64,000 nucleotides of DNA, taken from positions 40,793,393 through 40,857,392 of the forward strand of contig NC_023756.2 of assembly GCF_000499845.2 (NCBI RefSeq). The letters are read 5' to 3'. The position numbers and the translations under genes were made by a program. This DNA comes from Phaseolus vulgaris (Eukaryota > Streptophyta > Magnoliopsida > Fabales > Fabaceae). The notes under the pieces are model-generated. The model was given only the letters and a program-made list of their open reading frames with translations, ran no database searches and had not been told where the DNA came from. This document shows, one piece after another, positions 1-12,384 of the stretch. Position 1 is the stretch's first letter. Every line of letters starts with the position of its first letter.

Positions 1-1565
1 TTTTTAATTTATTCTCAAAAATATTTTTATAAAATATTTTGCTTTCTCATATTTTTTTCTAAGATTTCAGTTTGAAGACTCATGAGCGCCGAAAAGATTG
101 CCTTTATAAAATAAATATGATTTCAGTTAATAAACCTAAATACGTATATTTTTTTTTCATTTTTAAAAATATTGCATTTTTTAAATCCACAATTTAAATT
201 CAATTTTCCATATCTTAATTTACTTTTAATTGAGCTCAGAGTGTTTAACTACTTTAACCTAGGTTCAACACTGCATTGCACTACACTATACTGACTGTAC
301 TAACTGCACTGCCACACTCTCTCACTACTGCAAAGCTTTTCAAAAGCTTGATCATTTTAACCTAGTTTCCAGTGCATCCTACTCTACTCCATAATTTTTC
401 ACAAATACATATATTTCACGACCGCCGTACACTTTCGCAGCTTTTACGATCGCCGTACACTCTCGCTACCAGGTTTTCCAAAGACAAACACTCCGAACAC
501 ACATTTATCCAGACAAAAAATGGGTGAAAATCTATTTGGAACAAAGTAAGGGAGGTGAGTTACAACATTTTTTTTTAATTTATTCTCAAAAATATTTTTA
601 TAAAATATTTTCCTTTCTTCTAAGATTTCAGTTTGAGGACTCATGAGCTCCAAAAAGATTTCCTTTATAAAATATGATTTCAGTTAATAAACCTAAATAC
701 GTATATATTTTTTTTTCATTTTTAAAAATATTGCATTTTTTAAATCCACAATTTAAATTCAATTTTCCATATCTTAATTTACTTTTAATTGAGCTCAGAG
801 TGTTTAACTACTTTAACCTAGGTTCAACACTGCATTGCACTACACTGTACTGTACTAACTGCACTGTCACACACTCTCACTACTGTAGAGCTTTTCAAAA
901 GCTTGATTATTTTTACCTAGTTTCCAGTGCACCCTACTCCACTCTCCATAACTTTTCACAAATACGTATCTTTCACGATCGCCGTACACTTTTGCAGCTT
1001 TCACGACCACCATACACCGTATACTTTCGTAGCTTTCACGACCGTTGCACACTCTCGCTACAAGGTTTTTCAAAGACAAACACTTGGAACACACATTTAT
1101 CCAGACAAAAAACTTGGTGAAAATCTATTGGAAAAAAAGTAAGGGAGGTGAGTTATAACATTTTTTTTTTTGAATTTATTCTCAAAAATATTTTTATAAA
1201 ATATTTTCCTTTCTCGTATTTTTTCTAAGATTTCAGTTTGAGGACTCATTAGCGTCAAAAAGATTTCCTTTATAAATTTTGATTTCGGTTAATAAACTGT
1301 ACTGCACTGTAGAATTTTTCAAAAACTTTATTACTTTAACCTAATTTTGCACGTCGTCATTTACTCCCTCTACTGTAGAACTTTTCAAAAGCTCGAGTAT
1401 TTTAACCTAGCTTCCACAACTCTGTACTCCAGTGCAGAAATTTTCATAAACGATTATTTTAACATATATTTCACGACTGTCGTACACAAAAACTTTTCAC
1501 CTACATTACACAGTCACAATTTCAATGTAGAGCCTTTTAAGTCACTATAGGTAGATAGATAAAAA
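1..1565. repeat. Tandem repeat, unit about 594 bp, 2.6 copies
   Basis: Three successive units share the same landmarks in the same order. These are an AT-rich start ending in aaaatattttt, a GAGCTCAGAGTG segment, a stretch rich in 'ttaacctag' and 'cactgcac', short 'cacgaccgccgtacac' sub-repeats, and a closing 'agtaagggaggtgagtta'. The closing landmark recurs at about 544 and 1138, which sets the period at about 594 bp. Unit one spans 1-570, unit two 571-1163, and unit three is shorter and rearranged. The array may start before the window. Open frames inside it recur with the repeat and show no domain, so I do not call them genes. Confidence 0.85.
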
Positions 1566-1920
1566 AATCATAAAACTAGACAAAATTTAATAAACCTAAA
1601 TACATATCCACGCACGCAACTACTTTAACCTAGTTTCAACACTGCATTGCACTGCATTACACTGTACTGCACATTAGTGCTTTTTAATAGCTTTATTACT
1701 TTAACCTAGTTTCTAAGTTGTCACACACCCCCTCTACTGCATAACTTTTCGCAAACTATTATTTTAATGTACCTTTCACGACCGCCGTATACTTTCGTTG
1801 CAGAGTTTTTCATAGACAAACACTCCGAGCTCAATTAAAGTAAATTAAGACATGAAAAATTGAAAATTGAATTTAAATTGTGGATTTAAAAAATGCAATA
1901 TTTTTAAAAATGAAAAAAAA
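1566..1920. repeat. Degenerate repeat piece plus inverted copy of the tandem unit
   Basis: Positions 1566-1820 hold scrambled fragments of the preceding tandem unit. Positions 1821-1920 are the reverse complement of about 151-243 (and 714-801) of the unit, from the GAGCTC landmark through the 'aaatgcaatattttt' stretch. The array therefore ends in an inverted segment able to pair with the earlier units. Confidence 0.75.
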
Positions 1921-2191
1921 CAAAAACAAAATGGTAAATCACTAAATCAAAGAGAAATTAAAATTTAATTTATTCTTTCTTATTTAATCTTTTCTTATAT
2001 GGATGATTCATTTAATTTGTAAGTGGAAATAATTAATGCATATGATTTTCTATTGATAAAGGAAACGTTCAAAATAAGATATAAAAAAAATATACATTTT
2101 CAATATCATATTTATTTTACATTTTTATTCAGGTTTTTCTTTTACTAAATCATTCTGAAGACACAAAATTCACACACTCACTCAAAAATTA

Positions 2192-2704
2192 GACAGTTTC
2201 TTCCTGCACCCCTACATTTTTTTTCCTGCATCCCCACAATGTTGCGCAAAGATAAAACTGTCTCAATATATAATGTACAATTTTTTTTTTTGTATTCTGG
2301 ATTATGAAATCCAGTAAATTTTCGAATTGGCGCTTCCGATAAAATTTCGGATTGGCACGTCTGGTAATCTTTTGGATTGGTGCTTCCGATACTACATGAA
2401 TGACAGTGTTAATCCAAAATAAAAAAATGCAAAACATCCATAATTGAAAAAACCATTCCGAATCCACCAATCCGCAATAGAAATTAGTCTTCCGGATTCA
2501 GCAATCTGAAAATCAACAATTTATGCAAACTTTACTTCCGGAACACCCCCTCATCCAGAATGTAACATGATTTACTTCCGGATTGATGAATCCGTAGCAC
2601 ACTCCCAGATCCTGAATTCAAATAACATATGAATGTCAGTTTCGGAATTTACAAAATTGTGAGGGTGCAGGAAGAAAAATGTAAGGATGCAAGAAGAAAC
2701 TGCC
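2192..2704. mobile_element. Mutator-like MITE (MULE-MITE 1)
   Basis: The element is about 513 bp with terminal inverted repeats of about 49 bp (2192-2240 and 2656-2704). The ends begin G(A/G)CAGTTTCTTC(C/T)TGCA. A 9-bp target-site duplication flanks it, caaaaatta at 2183-2191 and caaaaagta at 2705-2713, with one mismatch. A 9-bp duplication with long TIRs is typical of Mutator-like elements. The interior has no gene. It carries several short imperfect palindromes built on 'ttccggatt' and 'aatccgaa'. A second member of the family is at 34573-35313. Confidence 0.8.
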
Positions 2705-2713
2705 CAAAAAGTA

Positions 2714-3569
2714 TAAACACACCTTATGACTAGTGAAAAGTTCCAAACTCCTTTTAACCACATATTAACAAACCTTACCTACAATTACTCAAATTACAAT
2801 GTTGTTAATATTAAGTCTTTTTTATACTTTTCTATAATAAGAAAACAAGCCACGATTTTTAACATCATGAACTTGTTAATCAACCTAATTAAATTTGGTC
2901 GTTGAGTGAATATACTATTCGATAGCAAATTCGGCCACTAAAAGTTCTTGAAAAAGTATATTAAAAATTAATTGTAATCGTGATTGATTTTGCTACCTAA
3001 TATTTTAGCTCTGAACATTCAATCACAAAAATTAATCACCATTTTATATATTTGATGAATATTGGTTCCCTTACAAATTCAATAGCAATTTTGCCACCGA
3101 CAAAATTTTTGCCGTTAATTTTGGTCGTTAATGTGCATTTTTTTTCATGTAATGTCACAATCCGAGACACATTATAACCCTCAATTGTTGCGAGATTTGT
3201 CGAGAAAAAACTATTAATAAATGTTACCGACTAGATTAAATTATTATAACTTTTAAAAGTATTGTGACGAGTAAAACAAAAAAATAACATAAAACTCAGA
3301 AGTTGGATAATAAATTTTGTTTACACAAAATAATATTTAGAGTTTATTTGGAATCATGGGAATTTTGTAATTTTCAATAGAGATGGTCGATACGTTTGAA
3401 GTGTGCACTTTGATGCAAGCTAAGGTTTGATTTTAAATTTCTGCAAAATCACGCTTTGTTTTCCTTTTTAAGTTGGTGTTTGAAACTTTTGGAATGTATG
3501 AACGTGGTCGTTTGATGTAACGTTAGGCTTTTCTTGTATGGTTAGCGTTAAGAGGTGTTAGGTATTTTG
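2714..3569. other. AT-rich noncoding; possible CACTA-type remnant
   Basis: No credible gene is seen. Around 2895-3160 there are short repeats of the kind 'ttggtcgtt', 'ggccact', 'gccaccgac', ending near 3135-3157 in 'tttttttcatgtaatg'. This weakly resembles the subterminal repeats and the TTTTTCTTGTAGTG terminus of plant CACTA elements. No matching left end was found. Confidence 0.25.
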
Positions 3570-3665
3570 TGTCCGTCTCTGGATATTGTTTTATGTATAA
3601 AGTTTAAACCACTTCAGAAGTAGTTCACATTTTATATTTAATTGTTATCGCGGATTAAACAAACA
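3570..3665 (+). mobile_element. 3'-end remnant of an L1-type LINE
   Basis: The text 'ttttatgtataaagtttaaaccacttcagaagt' followed by an AT-rich tail closely parallels the 3' untranslated end of LINE-B near 56280-56320. The remnant ends near 3655 with 'gttatcgcggatta', compared with 'attgccgataaaa' at the LINE-B tail. It fits a very short, 5'-truncated insertion. The upstream boundary is uncertain. Confidence 0.5.
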
Positions 3666-5264
3666 AAATAATATTTAATTAAAATAAATTATGGTGAATG
3701 AATTGAATCCGTGGTGGATTGAGTAATGACTTGGAGAACTTTAAAAAAAAAGCAACATATTTTGTCTCGTTACAATAATTGAGAAATTTAAAAACTAACT
3801 AAAAAGTATTGCAATTTTATTTTTCTTAACACATGTGAAGTTAGTTTATTTATTTATTTATAGATGATAACGAAACCAGCACTTTTTTTTATTACTCACA
3901 ACTGTTATTTGGACTAAAAATGGAGGTGCTTATGAAGTTTCTCATCAAATTCAAACATTCACACCACATGTCCCCACAAAAATCAGCATTTTATGTTTTA
4001 CTTTGTCCCCATTTGCATGTTAATTTGTTAATTCAAGAGGTGACATCTCACCGTATATATTTGAGAGAAAAATTTGTGACAAGAACAACAGAAGTCACTT
4101 TCCTTTGGTGGATAATTATCCATTATTTAATAATAATGAGAATAAGATAAAAAAAAGCAGTGGCTATATACAGAAATTGGTGGTGCAACCCCTTTGGAAA
4201 TAATGTAGGGGACCAGACCAAGGAACAAACTGATGAAGATTTCGCAGTTTGTTGAAAAACACTAGGAAAACGATCACACGATACAGTTTTTGAGGTTGCA
4301 AATTTGGTCTGATTGAGAGAAACTGTCTCTGCATGCATGCATCTTTTTCTATCTTATGTCTTCAATTGTTGCAGCATGCATATGTTAGTGTTAACAATGT
4401 TCTTTAAGGTTAGCATGGATTGGAAGATTGATTTGAGGAGTGTTAGTTATCTTTTCAGAAATATTGTTAATTATTCCTTTCAAATATTATGGCTTCAAAA
4501 TCTAATCATTTTTAGAAATACTAAAAAAGTTTTAAATGTGTATTTAATTTCTGAAATGTGAATTAAATTTACTTTTGGTCTTTTAAATTTAAAAATTATG
4601 TTCTCATTCCTTGTAATTTTAAGAACTTGCTTTAGTCCCTTTTTTTAAAAATATTATTAATGATTTTATTTATACTAGTCATAATCATTAATTTTATATA
4701 TTTATTTTTAAAAAATATGTATGATTATTATTTTTATTTAATATATGTAATATATATTGAAGAAAAACAGGTAGAGAGGAGCAATATAGTCACATATTTG
4801 TGTGGAAGAGAAAAAAAAAAACCAAGAGCACCTATTATGAGGTAGTAGGAGATATATTAGTGGTGTGTAATTATTTTTACTAAATAAGTAACTTATTTTT
4901 CTTTCTTTGTTGTTACAACAGAATTGATAAGTCTCTAAATGATATAATTTTGAAATATAGTTAAAAAAATAGAAATATGTGATTGTCTTATTATATATAT
5001 TGTTATAAATTATTAGAAAACATTTATGCCAAATACCAATAAAATTAGGTATTTTAGTTGATTTTATTGTTTTTTATTTATTATTAATATATGCATCCTA
5101 CCTTCATTAAAATTGAAATTTGAAAATATTATGTTCCACGGTCAATTTATAGGAGAGCCAACAAAGAAAAATATTAAAAGCTTATTAACATCATAAAATG
5201 TCTTATAAAAAGATCTAAACAATATGTTATATATTAAAGACTAGAGGAAATATTTATTAATTCT
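3666..5264. other. AT-rich intergenic stretch
   Basis: No gene, RNA or complete element is recognised. Short open frames here show no domain and no codon structure suggesting a protein. The base composition matches legume intergenic DNA. Confidence 0.5.
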
Positions 5265-5650
5265 TGTGCTCAAAAATCGCACTGTAAAAAAATTATTAAA
5301 TAATAATTAATTTTAAAAATAAAAATATAATTTAATATAATTTTTATTATTAATAAAATTTATAAAATAATTTTTAAATTAATATTTAATCACTACTATC
5401 CAAATGTTTTAGTTCCTAACTACTTTATATTCTAAATTAATTTCTAACATATTTTATATTTTAAATTAATCTCTAAAATATTAATAACTAAAATATTAGT
5501 AATTAATTTAAATATTAATTTAAAAATGATTTCTTAAATTTTTATTAATAATAAAAATATCAATAACTTATTAATCTTTAAATTAATATTTAATTTGATT
5601 AATATAATAATTAGTTATTTTTAGATTTTAAATTTAGTTTTTATTTAAAG
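5265..5650. repeat. AT-rich hairpin repeat, copy 1
   Basis: This is an imperfect palindrome built from alternating 'ttaataataaaa', 'aaattaatatttaa' and 'taattagttattttt' words, with arms related to each other by inversion. The same word order recurs at 11020-11390, 32735-33090, 57175-57345 and 58725-59430. It is probably a short non-autonomous DNA element; no clear target-site duplication was found. Confidence 0.5.
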
Positions 5651-8565
5651 ATTTTCTTTAATATTATAATTCCTTTCATAAAAAAAATATCTTCTTCCAA
5701 ATACCTTTTCATCATATAAGATTTAAACTTGAAACCAAATGGGTTCCTATGTTTGTCTGAAGCCCATAATTGACCACTTTCCCAATTGGGGTGAGTTCTC
5801 TCTTTCTTCTCCATGTCGATAACAGCTTGTTCATTGTTTTGTTTGCTTTATTTAATTATTTTTATTCAATTGTTTCTGCTTATGATAATTAAGTAGAGAA
5901 GCAACATAAAAGTGAAACAAATGAAAGAAAAAGAGAGAGATGCAAGTGTTAGTAATGATCTCTATGTTTGATCTCATTAGTTTAAAATACCAAATTCAAT
6001 TACTTTAGTTAAAATTTGTGTGACAATTTAAATTTACACATTTTATTAGTAGGATAGAGGTAGGTTTTACATTTTTTTTGAATATTTTATTTAATTATAA
6101 AATTAATATAGATATCACCCACATAAAAAGAAAACTTATAATATCCATGGTAAACACCAATATATATATATATATATATATAAAAATAAATCCACCGATA
6201 CAATATGCTACTTAAAATATATTAATTATGTATAACTGATATAGAAAGATGTAGAAAATGTACATATTCCACTAGTTCTTAATTTAAATGTAGACACAAT
6301 TAATGTAAAATGTGTTTTTTAAAATATTTATTTTATTTCCAACATATATAATTGTATTACATTTTTGCGGCTAAACAATGTAATTAAATTATATATTTAA
6401 CTCAACTTTTATATCTAACTAACTTCTAACTTTATAATGCTTTTTCTTTTATATATAACATATATTCCTATATTTAAATATCTATATGTAAATAGCATAT
6501 TCCAAAATTTTAAATAATATATATATTTATATATATATATTAAATTATAACAAAAAGAAATATAAAAAATTTAATATGGTGAGAAAAACATGAAGGGTGG
6601 TTGGTAGAGGAGTGTGGACATATCATGGAGGTGTCAGAAAGAGTCAGTAGAAGATTAAGAGCCAAAGAGAATGGTATAAACACTAAAAAAATATTCACTT
6701 TATAAACTAATAAAATAATATTTTAATTATATTTAATTTAATTTTTAATTTAAAATATTATTATGTTATTATAATATGTTATTAAGTACATGCTTTGACT
6801 GTGTGATAAAAAAAATCTTTTCGAAAGAGAAACTGTGAAATTGAATGAATATATAATCATACTCTAAAGGTAATACTTTGACATCATTAGTAAATGAATT
6901 GAATCTCCATTTACTTTACATAAAAAAAAAAATATTCTATTTGAATTATTATTTTTTATTATTGGAGTATAAAGAAACTTTATTCTACTAACATTATTAA
7001 AGTGAAAATAAATTTTAAGTATATTTTTAATATATTTCTAAGAAAAAAGGGAAAAAAAAATAGATTAAATAAAAATGTTGAAAATTCACGTCGAATAAAT
7101 AAAAAAAATTCTATAATATATAAAAGAATACAAGCTTCTGATTTTGTAAGTTTGATTTACACTTAAAAATCACTTTTTAATATGATATCATAACTATGTA
7201 AAATCTATCATAATAAGATTTTGTTGAATTTATTAAACTATTCGTTATCAGATCACTATCATACCACTCATAAATATATAATCAAACCTAAGTCTCCTAA
7301 TGAATATGTGTTAAAAATGACTAAAACTAATAAAATTTTATAATATATATAAATAAGTTAGATTTTTTTTATATAGAAATAGAAATGGAACAACTTTTTG
7401 CTTCATTTGTCATTTTTTAGTATTATTAATGCTACTATAGTAGTATTGTCAATTTGTGATGGCGAATTAATGTAACTAAAGAGCTTTGAGGAGTTTAGAC
7501 AAAGCCTTGAACAATCAATCATGTGAGTAGAAAAATACTCATTCATTTACTTGATATTGCCGTAGCCATGGCCACCTAACAGAGTTTCATGATCTATGGA
7601 GAAATATTTCAATAAATAGGAAAAATAAATAACAAAACTGAGCCTATTTTAAATATGTATTAAAACTTTCAACACAAATCAACGTTCCATTGCAACCACA
7701 AACCTTTAAAATAGTGGTTATAGAAGGTCTGTAGATATTTTTTTTATAAGAAATTATAAAAATAAATAAATTTAATTTTTCAAAAGATTTTGTTTGAACA
7801 TATCCTTAATTTATAAAGATACTTTTTCATTACAAAATTATAACCAACTTAATGCATATTAATAGACAATATTTCAAAGATCATAATTTTAATTATGTAA
7901 ATTGAAATTAGGATAAAAGTTTTAGATAAATTTTATTTTTTATTTTGGATTGATTGGTACTTATTTTGTTTTGATATACAAAAAGTTTACATTACTTAAA
8001 AGTCAACATCCTTCATGAATATTATCATTTCATTCCTTTAATCTATTTAGATGTTTTTTTTTTCTAAATATAACTTAATGGAAGCCTAAACACACCAACA
8101 AGCATTCACTCATTGTTCATTTTGGGAAACCTGAATTCAGTATTATCACTTTTTTTGTTCTCCAATTAGGTTTTGCATTCCTTTGTTTCTTCCATGATCA
8201 CCAACATGAAGTGGCACGTGACCATGTCTGGAACAGCTACCAAGTTCTTTTCTCGTGCATCAAAAAGGAATGTTGCGCGATTCAACTCACCAGTCACCAA
8301 CAATTTACGCAACAATGTGGCCAATTTATTTTCTTTTAGTATTTTTAAGATAAGAGTTCTATATAGTAATTAAGATTAGCTTACTTTCCCAATCATATTT
8401 TTTCCTTTCTAACACCTGAAAACTTTAACTTCATTCTATAAATAAGTTGGTTACACCCAATTCAATGTACACATTTGCATTAACTATCTCTAGTCTCTAA
8501 ATACTTAACTTGATCACCAAAAAATCTTTAACAAGTATTCTGCTACACGTGTTAATCGATCAAGT
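5651..8565. other. AT-rich intergenic stretch with a (TA)n run
   Basis: No convincing gene. Contents seen are a (TA)n microsatellite near 6160-6182 and long A/T tracts. A short frame starting at 5749 has a plausible GT splice site downstream but no supporting continuation. Confidence 0.5.
6160..6182. repeat. (TA)n microsatellite
   Basis: An uninterrupted TA dinucleotide run of about 11 units. Confidence 0.9.
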
Positions 8566-8579
8566 ATCGACAACTGACG

Positions 8580-9178
8580 ACCTATAAAGACTTTTATGGC
8601 CCTTAGAAGAACAATATGTAGCAAAAGTAGACTAAAAACATGAACAAATTTTTTTTCGAGATCTGAATTATCACTGTCCGTAAGAACTTATCTGCAATGT
8701 ATTGCGCAAGTTTATCAAGATACAACAAAAACTTATCGAATAAAGACCGGGGATATTAGAACTAGCAAGCAACACTTAAAGAGTAAAACACCCAGAATAC
8801 CGGATATGGTAGAAAAGGAAAAAAAATTATGATCTAGAAAGGAGTAGAGAAGAGAAAACATAAGTTTGTGTTTTCTAGAGCAAAGGGGAGATGCATATTT
8901 ATAGTGTAGAAGAGAAACCAAACCAACGGAAGGAAGGGAGAAAAAGGAGCACAGAAAGGCGTGAACTGAGCCTGGGCGCATTCGATGGTGGGGTTGACAC
9001 TGAACCTGGATGCATTTGAGGACAACGTCGTGCATGTCATCCTCACAACATTAAGAAATCTCCTCTGACGGTTCTGAAGTTGAACGAAAAACCTACTGGA
9101 AAAAGCGCTCACTTTCGCAAGGTTCTTCTGCATTATCTGTTTTCCTTTTGTGATATCATCTAATTCGATTTTACAACA
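8580..9178 (-). mobile_element. Copia-type LTR fragment with polypurine tract
   Basis: Read on the minus strand, an LTR begins TGTTGTAAAATCG at 9178 and is preceded by the polypurine tract 'tgtgggagat' (plus-strand complement at 9179-9188). A TATA-like 'actataaatatg' lies inside near 8895-8910. A diverged relative sits at about 15620-16180: both share 'gatattagaactagcaag', 'gtgtgttttggag' and a 'gtcatcct' stretch. The far end of the LTR is not resolved. The frames on both strands across it appear incidental. Confidence 0.45.
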
Positions 9179-9188
9179 ATCTCCCACA

Positions 9189-11019
9189 TATTGCAAAATA
9201 TAAAACATAGAAAGAAAGCAAGAAGAAAATCTCATATTTATATAGGATGTAATGTGTCAGAGCTGGTATAGCAAGTTATATGAACCAGTCTTAGATTGAT
9301 GAACTTAACACACAGTGTAGTTTGTATAACAAGCTATATGAACCAAGACACTTAGTATGTGTTAGTGGTTTATCAATTACAATACACCCCACAATTCTTG
9401 TTGTTATTATCGTGTTGCGCTTATTAGGTCATGCATGTGTCTAGTATTCATAAGGGCTATAAAAATCTTTTCAAAATCTCATGTATGCGACCCCACTTAA
9501 CACTTATGCGGGTCTAAGCGGGTCAGCAAGTCAAAATAGGCAGTTCGCCCGACATTTTTCTTAATAGGTCGCAAGCCGACACTATCCACCCTACTTTGTC
9601 ATTCATATTTTATATTACAAAATTGTCCTAGTGTAAATAATTAATTAATTTAAAAAACCCTAGTTCTTATTTTTTATATCCAACTTCATTATTTTTTAGA
9701 AATTTTTACAAAAGTGGAATAATTTCTCATTTTTATTAAAATATAATTATTTTTGAAAGAATTATATGAAAAATCGTGTTAAAATAACATCACTTCAGTT
9801 CAAATTGATTTCAATGACACAATTTCAGTTGATTTCAGTAACACAACTTCATTTAAAATTGATTAGACTAACACAACTTAAAATATCATAAAAGTCATTC
9901 GCTTTAGATTTTTCCAAAAACCAATCTATTTTGATAAACAAGGAGAAAAGTTACCTAAGTAAAAAAAAAACTATTTTTTATAACTGTTTCTATTAGGGGT
10001 TTTATCTCTATCGTTAGGTAGTGTTAGAACTTACGACGTACGACACTATCTGTCTCAGAAGTCTCACGAGACTAACATATGATGCTTGGTTGCATGTCCA
10101 CACATGACGTACTTGGTCCCTTTGCTCCATCTTCAATGAGTTGTCCAAATCTATTATATCTTCTTCTGTTTGTTTCTCATACAATGTGCACTTTCAAATA
10201 TCTCCAATTTCAGAATATTAATTGACATCTTCTTAAATGATTGATTTTGAATAAGCTATTGTTTCATAACTCCTTAAGTTTATTTTCACTTAAGAGATTA
10301 ACTTTTCACCATTCATCAAATCAATTTCTAAAATACTTTTGTTAATAATCACCTTTATAACTTGCAATAATAGTTTATTTGAAATGAGTAGAATAAATTG
10401 TGTAAAAACAAAGTTTGTTTTAGCAAAAAAAGACCTTTTCTACTGAGAAAAAAATATTTAGGTTAAAAAATTGCATAACATGAAAGCTGTTATAAAAAAA
10501 AATAAAAATATTTAGGTTAAAAATTGTAAAATTATTGAATAATTTTTAAAATATTTAAATAAAATTCATAACGATAATTAGCAAAATAACGGATATCCGC
10601 ATACTATAATACTTATATTCATTTCATCAATAAATAGTTAAATGCAATATTCGTAGCCAGAGATTAAAAATATCCTTCTGGTATATGTTGAGATAGTTAT
10701 ATATATTTATTGTCTGGTGTAACTTATCACTCTTCTATTTACTTTTCACAGCCGTCATTTTTCTTGTTTGATCAAACATTTCCCCCTGTTTTCACCCATT
10801 TTGAGGGATTGTAACATTCCAAATATTAATGAAAAAAAGAATCATATTTTACAATTATTTATACAAATCCTTTAAAATAAATTCAATTTTTAATGCAAAA
10901 AATTTTGTTTATAATTTTTTTTTTTAGTATAATAAGAAAGACTAATCGTCATATAATATATCTATTTTAATTTGAGTTTTAACAAATTATATCAAGTACA
11001 CCATATGTATAAGTAACAA
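9189..11019. other. AT-rich intergenic stretch with small repeats
   Basis: There is no gene. Around 9258-9345 a segment reading roughly 'tatarcaagytatatgaacca' occurs twice in direct orientation. Around 9480-9600 there is 'gcgggtctaagcgggtcagc', which weakly resembles the GC-rich ends of the hAT element at 22717. Nothing else is recognised. Confidence 0.45.
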
Positions 11020-11390
11020 ATAATTTCAGAGATAATTAATTACTATATTAATTTATTTAGATATTATCTTAATAATTAATTTTTTTAATATATAACTAAT
11101 TTTTATTAATAATAAAAAAATTATAAAATAATTTTTAATTTGATATTTAAATTAGTTATCAAAATTCTAATTATATATTTTAGATTCTAAATTAATTAAT
11201 AATTTATAATTAAAGACTAATTTAGAATTAAAATTTTCTTAGTAAATATTAGATACTAATTGAAAACTACATTATAAATTTGTATTAATAATAAAAAATA
11301 TTTTAGATATCAATAACTTTTTAATTTATAAAATAATATTTTACTTAGTCAATATAATATTATTATTTTTTTAAATTAATTGTTATTATT
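11020..11390. repeat. AT-rich hairpin repeat, copy 2
   Basis: It has the same word order as the copies at 5265 and 32735: 'taattaattacta', 'ttattaataataaaaaa', 'tagattctaaatta', then inverted counterparts. Confidence 0.45.
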
Positions 11391-12384
11391 GTGACTTGAT
11401 TTTATTTACTGAAATTTTTTGTTTTTAAGTATACATTATTATTATTATTATTTTAATAAATTAGCTCAAAATTGACTGAGCTAGGTACGTTATGTTCTGG
11501 TGCTTGTAGATTTTAATTATTATTTCAATTATTACCATTAAGTGATAATAAATGTTTAATTTCACAAAGTTTTTATCTTCTAACATTTATTTTGTAAAAG
11601 ATTTTATTAAAATTAAGACAGTTTATAATAACTAAAATTTGATACAAATTACCATACCTTATATCTGAATTCATCTTTTTACTTTCTATAACTAGAAATA
11701 AAAGAAGTAAACCCATAATATATAATAGATCCACAATGAAGACAATGAGTTAAGGGCATTGCACTAATAAAGGAGACTAAAATTTTCATTTTTTATGGTT
11801 ATAACATATATTAATTTGTGGGATAAAGTTTAGATAGTTTTCTAAATAACTTGTGATTTTTATTAGTAATATTTTTAACTAGAAATTTGAATTTGAAAAT
11901 TAGTAAAAAAAAGAAAAATAATTTTAACGTAGTCCCATTAGCCCTCGCCAATTATTTTTGAAACCTAAATAAAGAAAGACTAAGAAAAATAAATGGATTA
12001 AATTCTTTACCAATAATATTTAATATGGATATTTTTTAAATTATATAAATAATTTTTAGAAAGTAATTTCTAGAAGATAAAACCTCTAAAAAAAATTTAA
12101 TTGTCCATAAAATTAATAAAATATTACTAACGTCACATCATCAGTGATGATAATTGAAAGATTTTTTTTGTTTTCTGTATTATCTCTCATTGTTTCTTTT
12201 TCATAACTTCGTCTCCTTAATAATGGAATATCAGAATCTGTACATTCATCTATTGGATAGCATTGGCTTGATTTTAATTTCTCAACCACTAGATCTTTTT
12301 TTGAAATTCTGCATAAGTGGTAGATATGATAAAAAGTTTCATCTTTCTACATCAATATGTAGTTTAACTATAAAGAATGTGTTA
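11391..12384. other. AT-rich intergenic stretch
   Basis: No supported feature. The open frame near 12154-12396 has no domain and abuts the 5' truncation point of LINE-A. Confidence 0.45.

Noticed and set aside
674..1120. 148-codon open frame
   Set aside because: It lies wholly in the 594-bp tandem repeat, has no domain, and is not kept in the neighbouring units.
5749..5810. Short frame from ATG with a GT donor-like site downstream
   Set aside because: There is no second exon, domain or promoter context; one short frame is not enough.
8733..9235. Minus-strand frames of 100 and 133 codons
   Set aside because: They overlap each other in different frames within an LTR fragment and show no domain.
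9480..9600. Possible second hAT end ('gcgggtctaagcgggtc')
   Set aside because: Too short, with no matching partner end or duplication.
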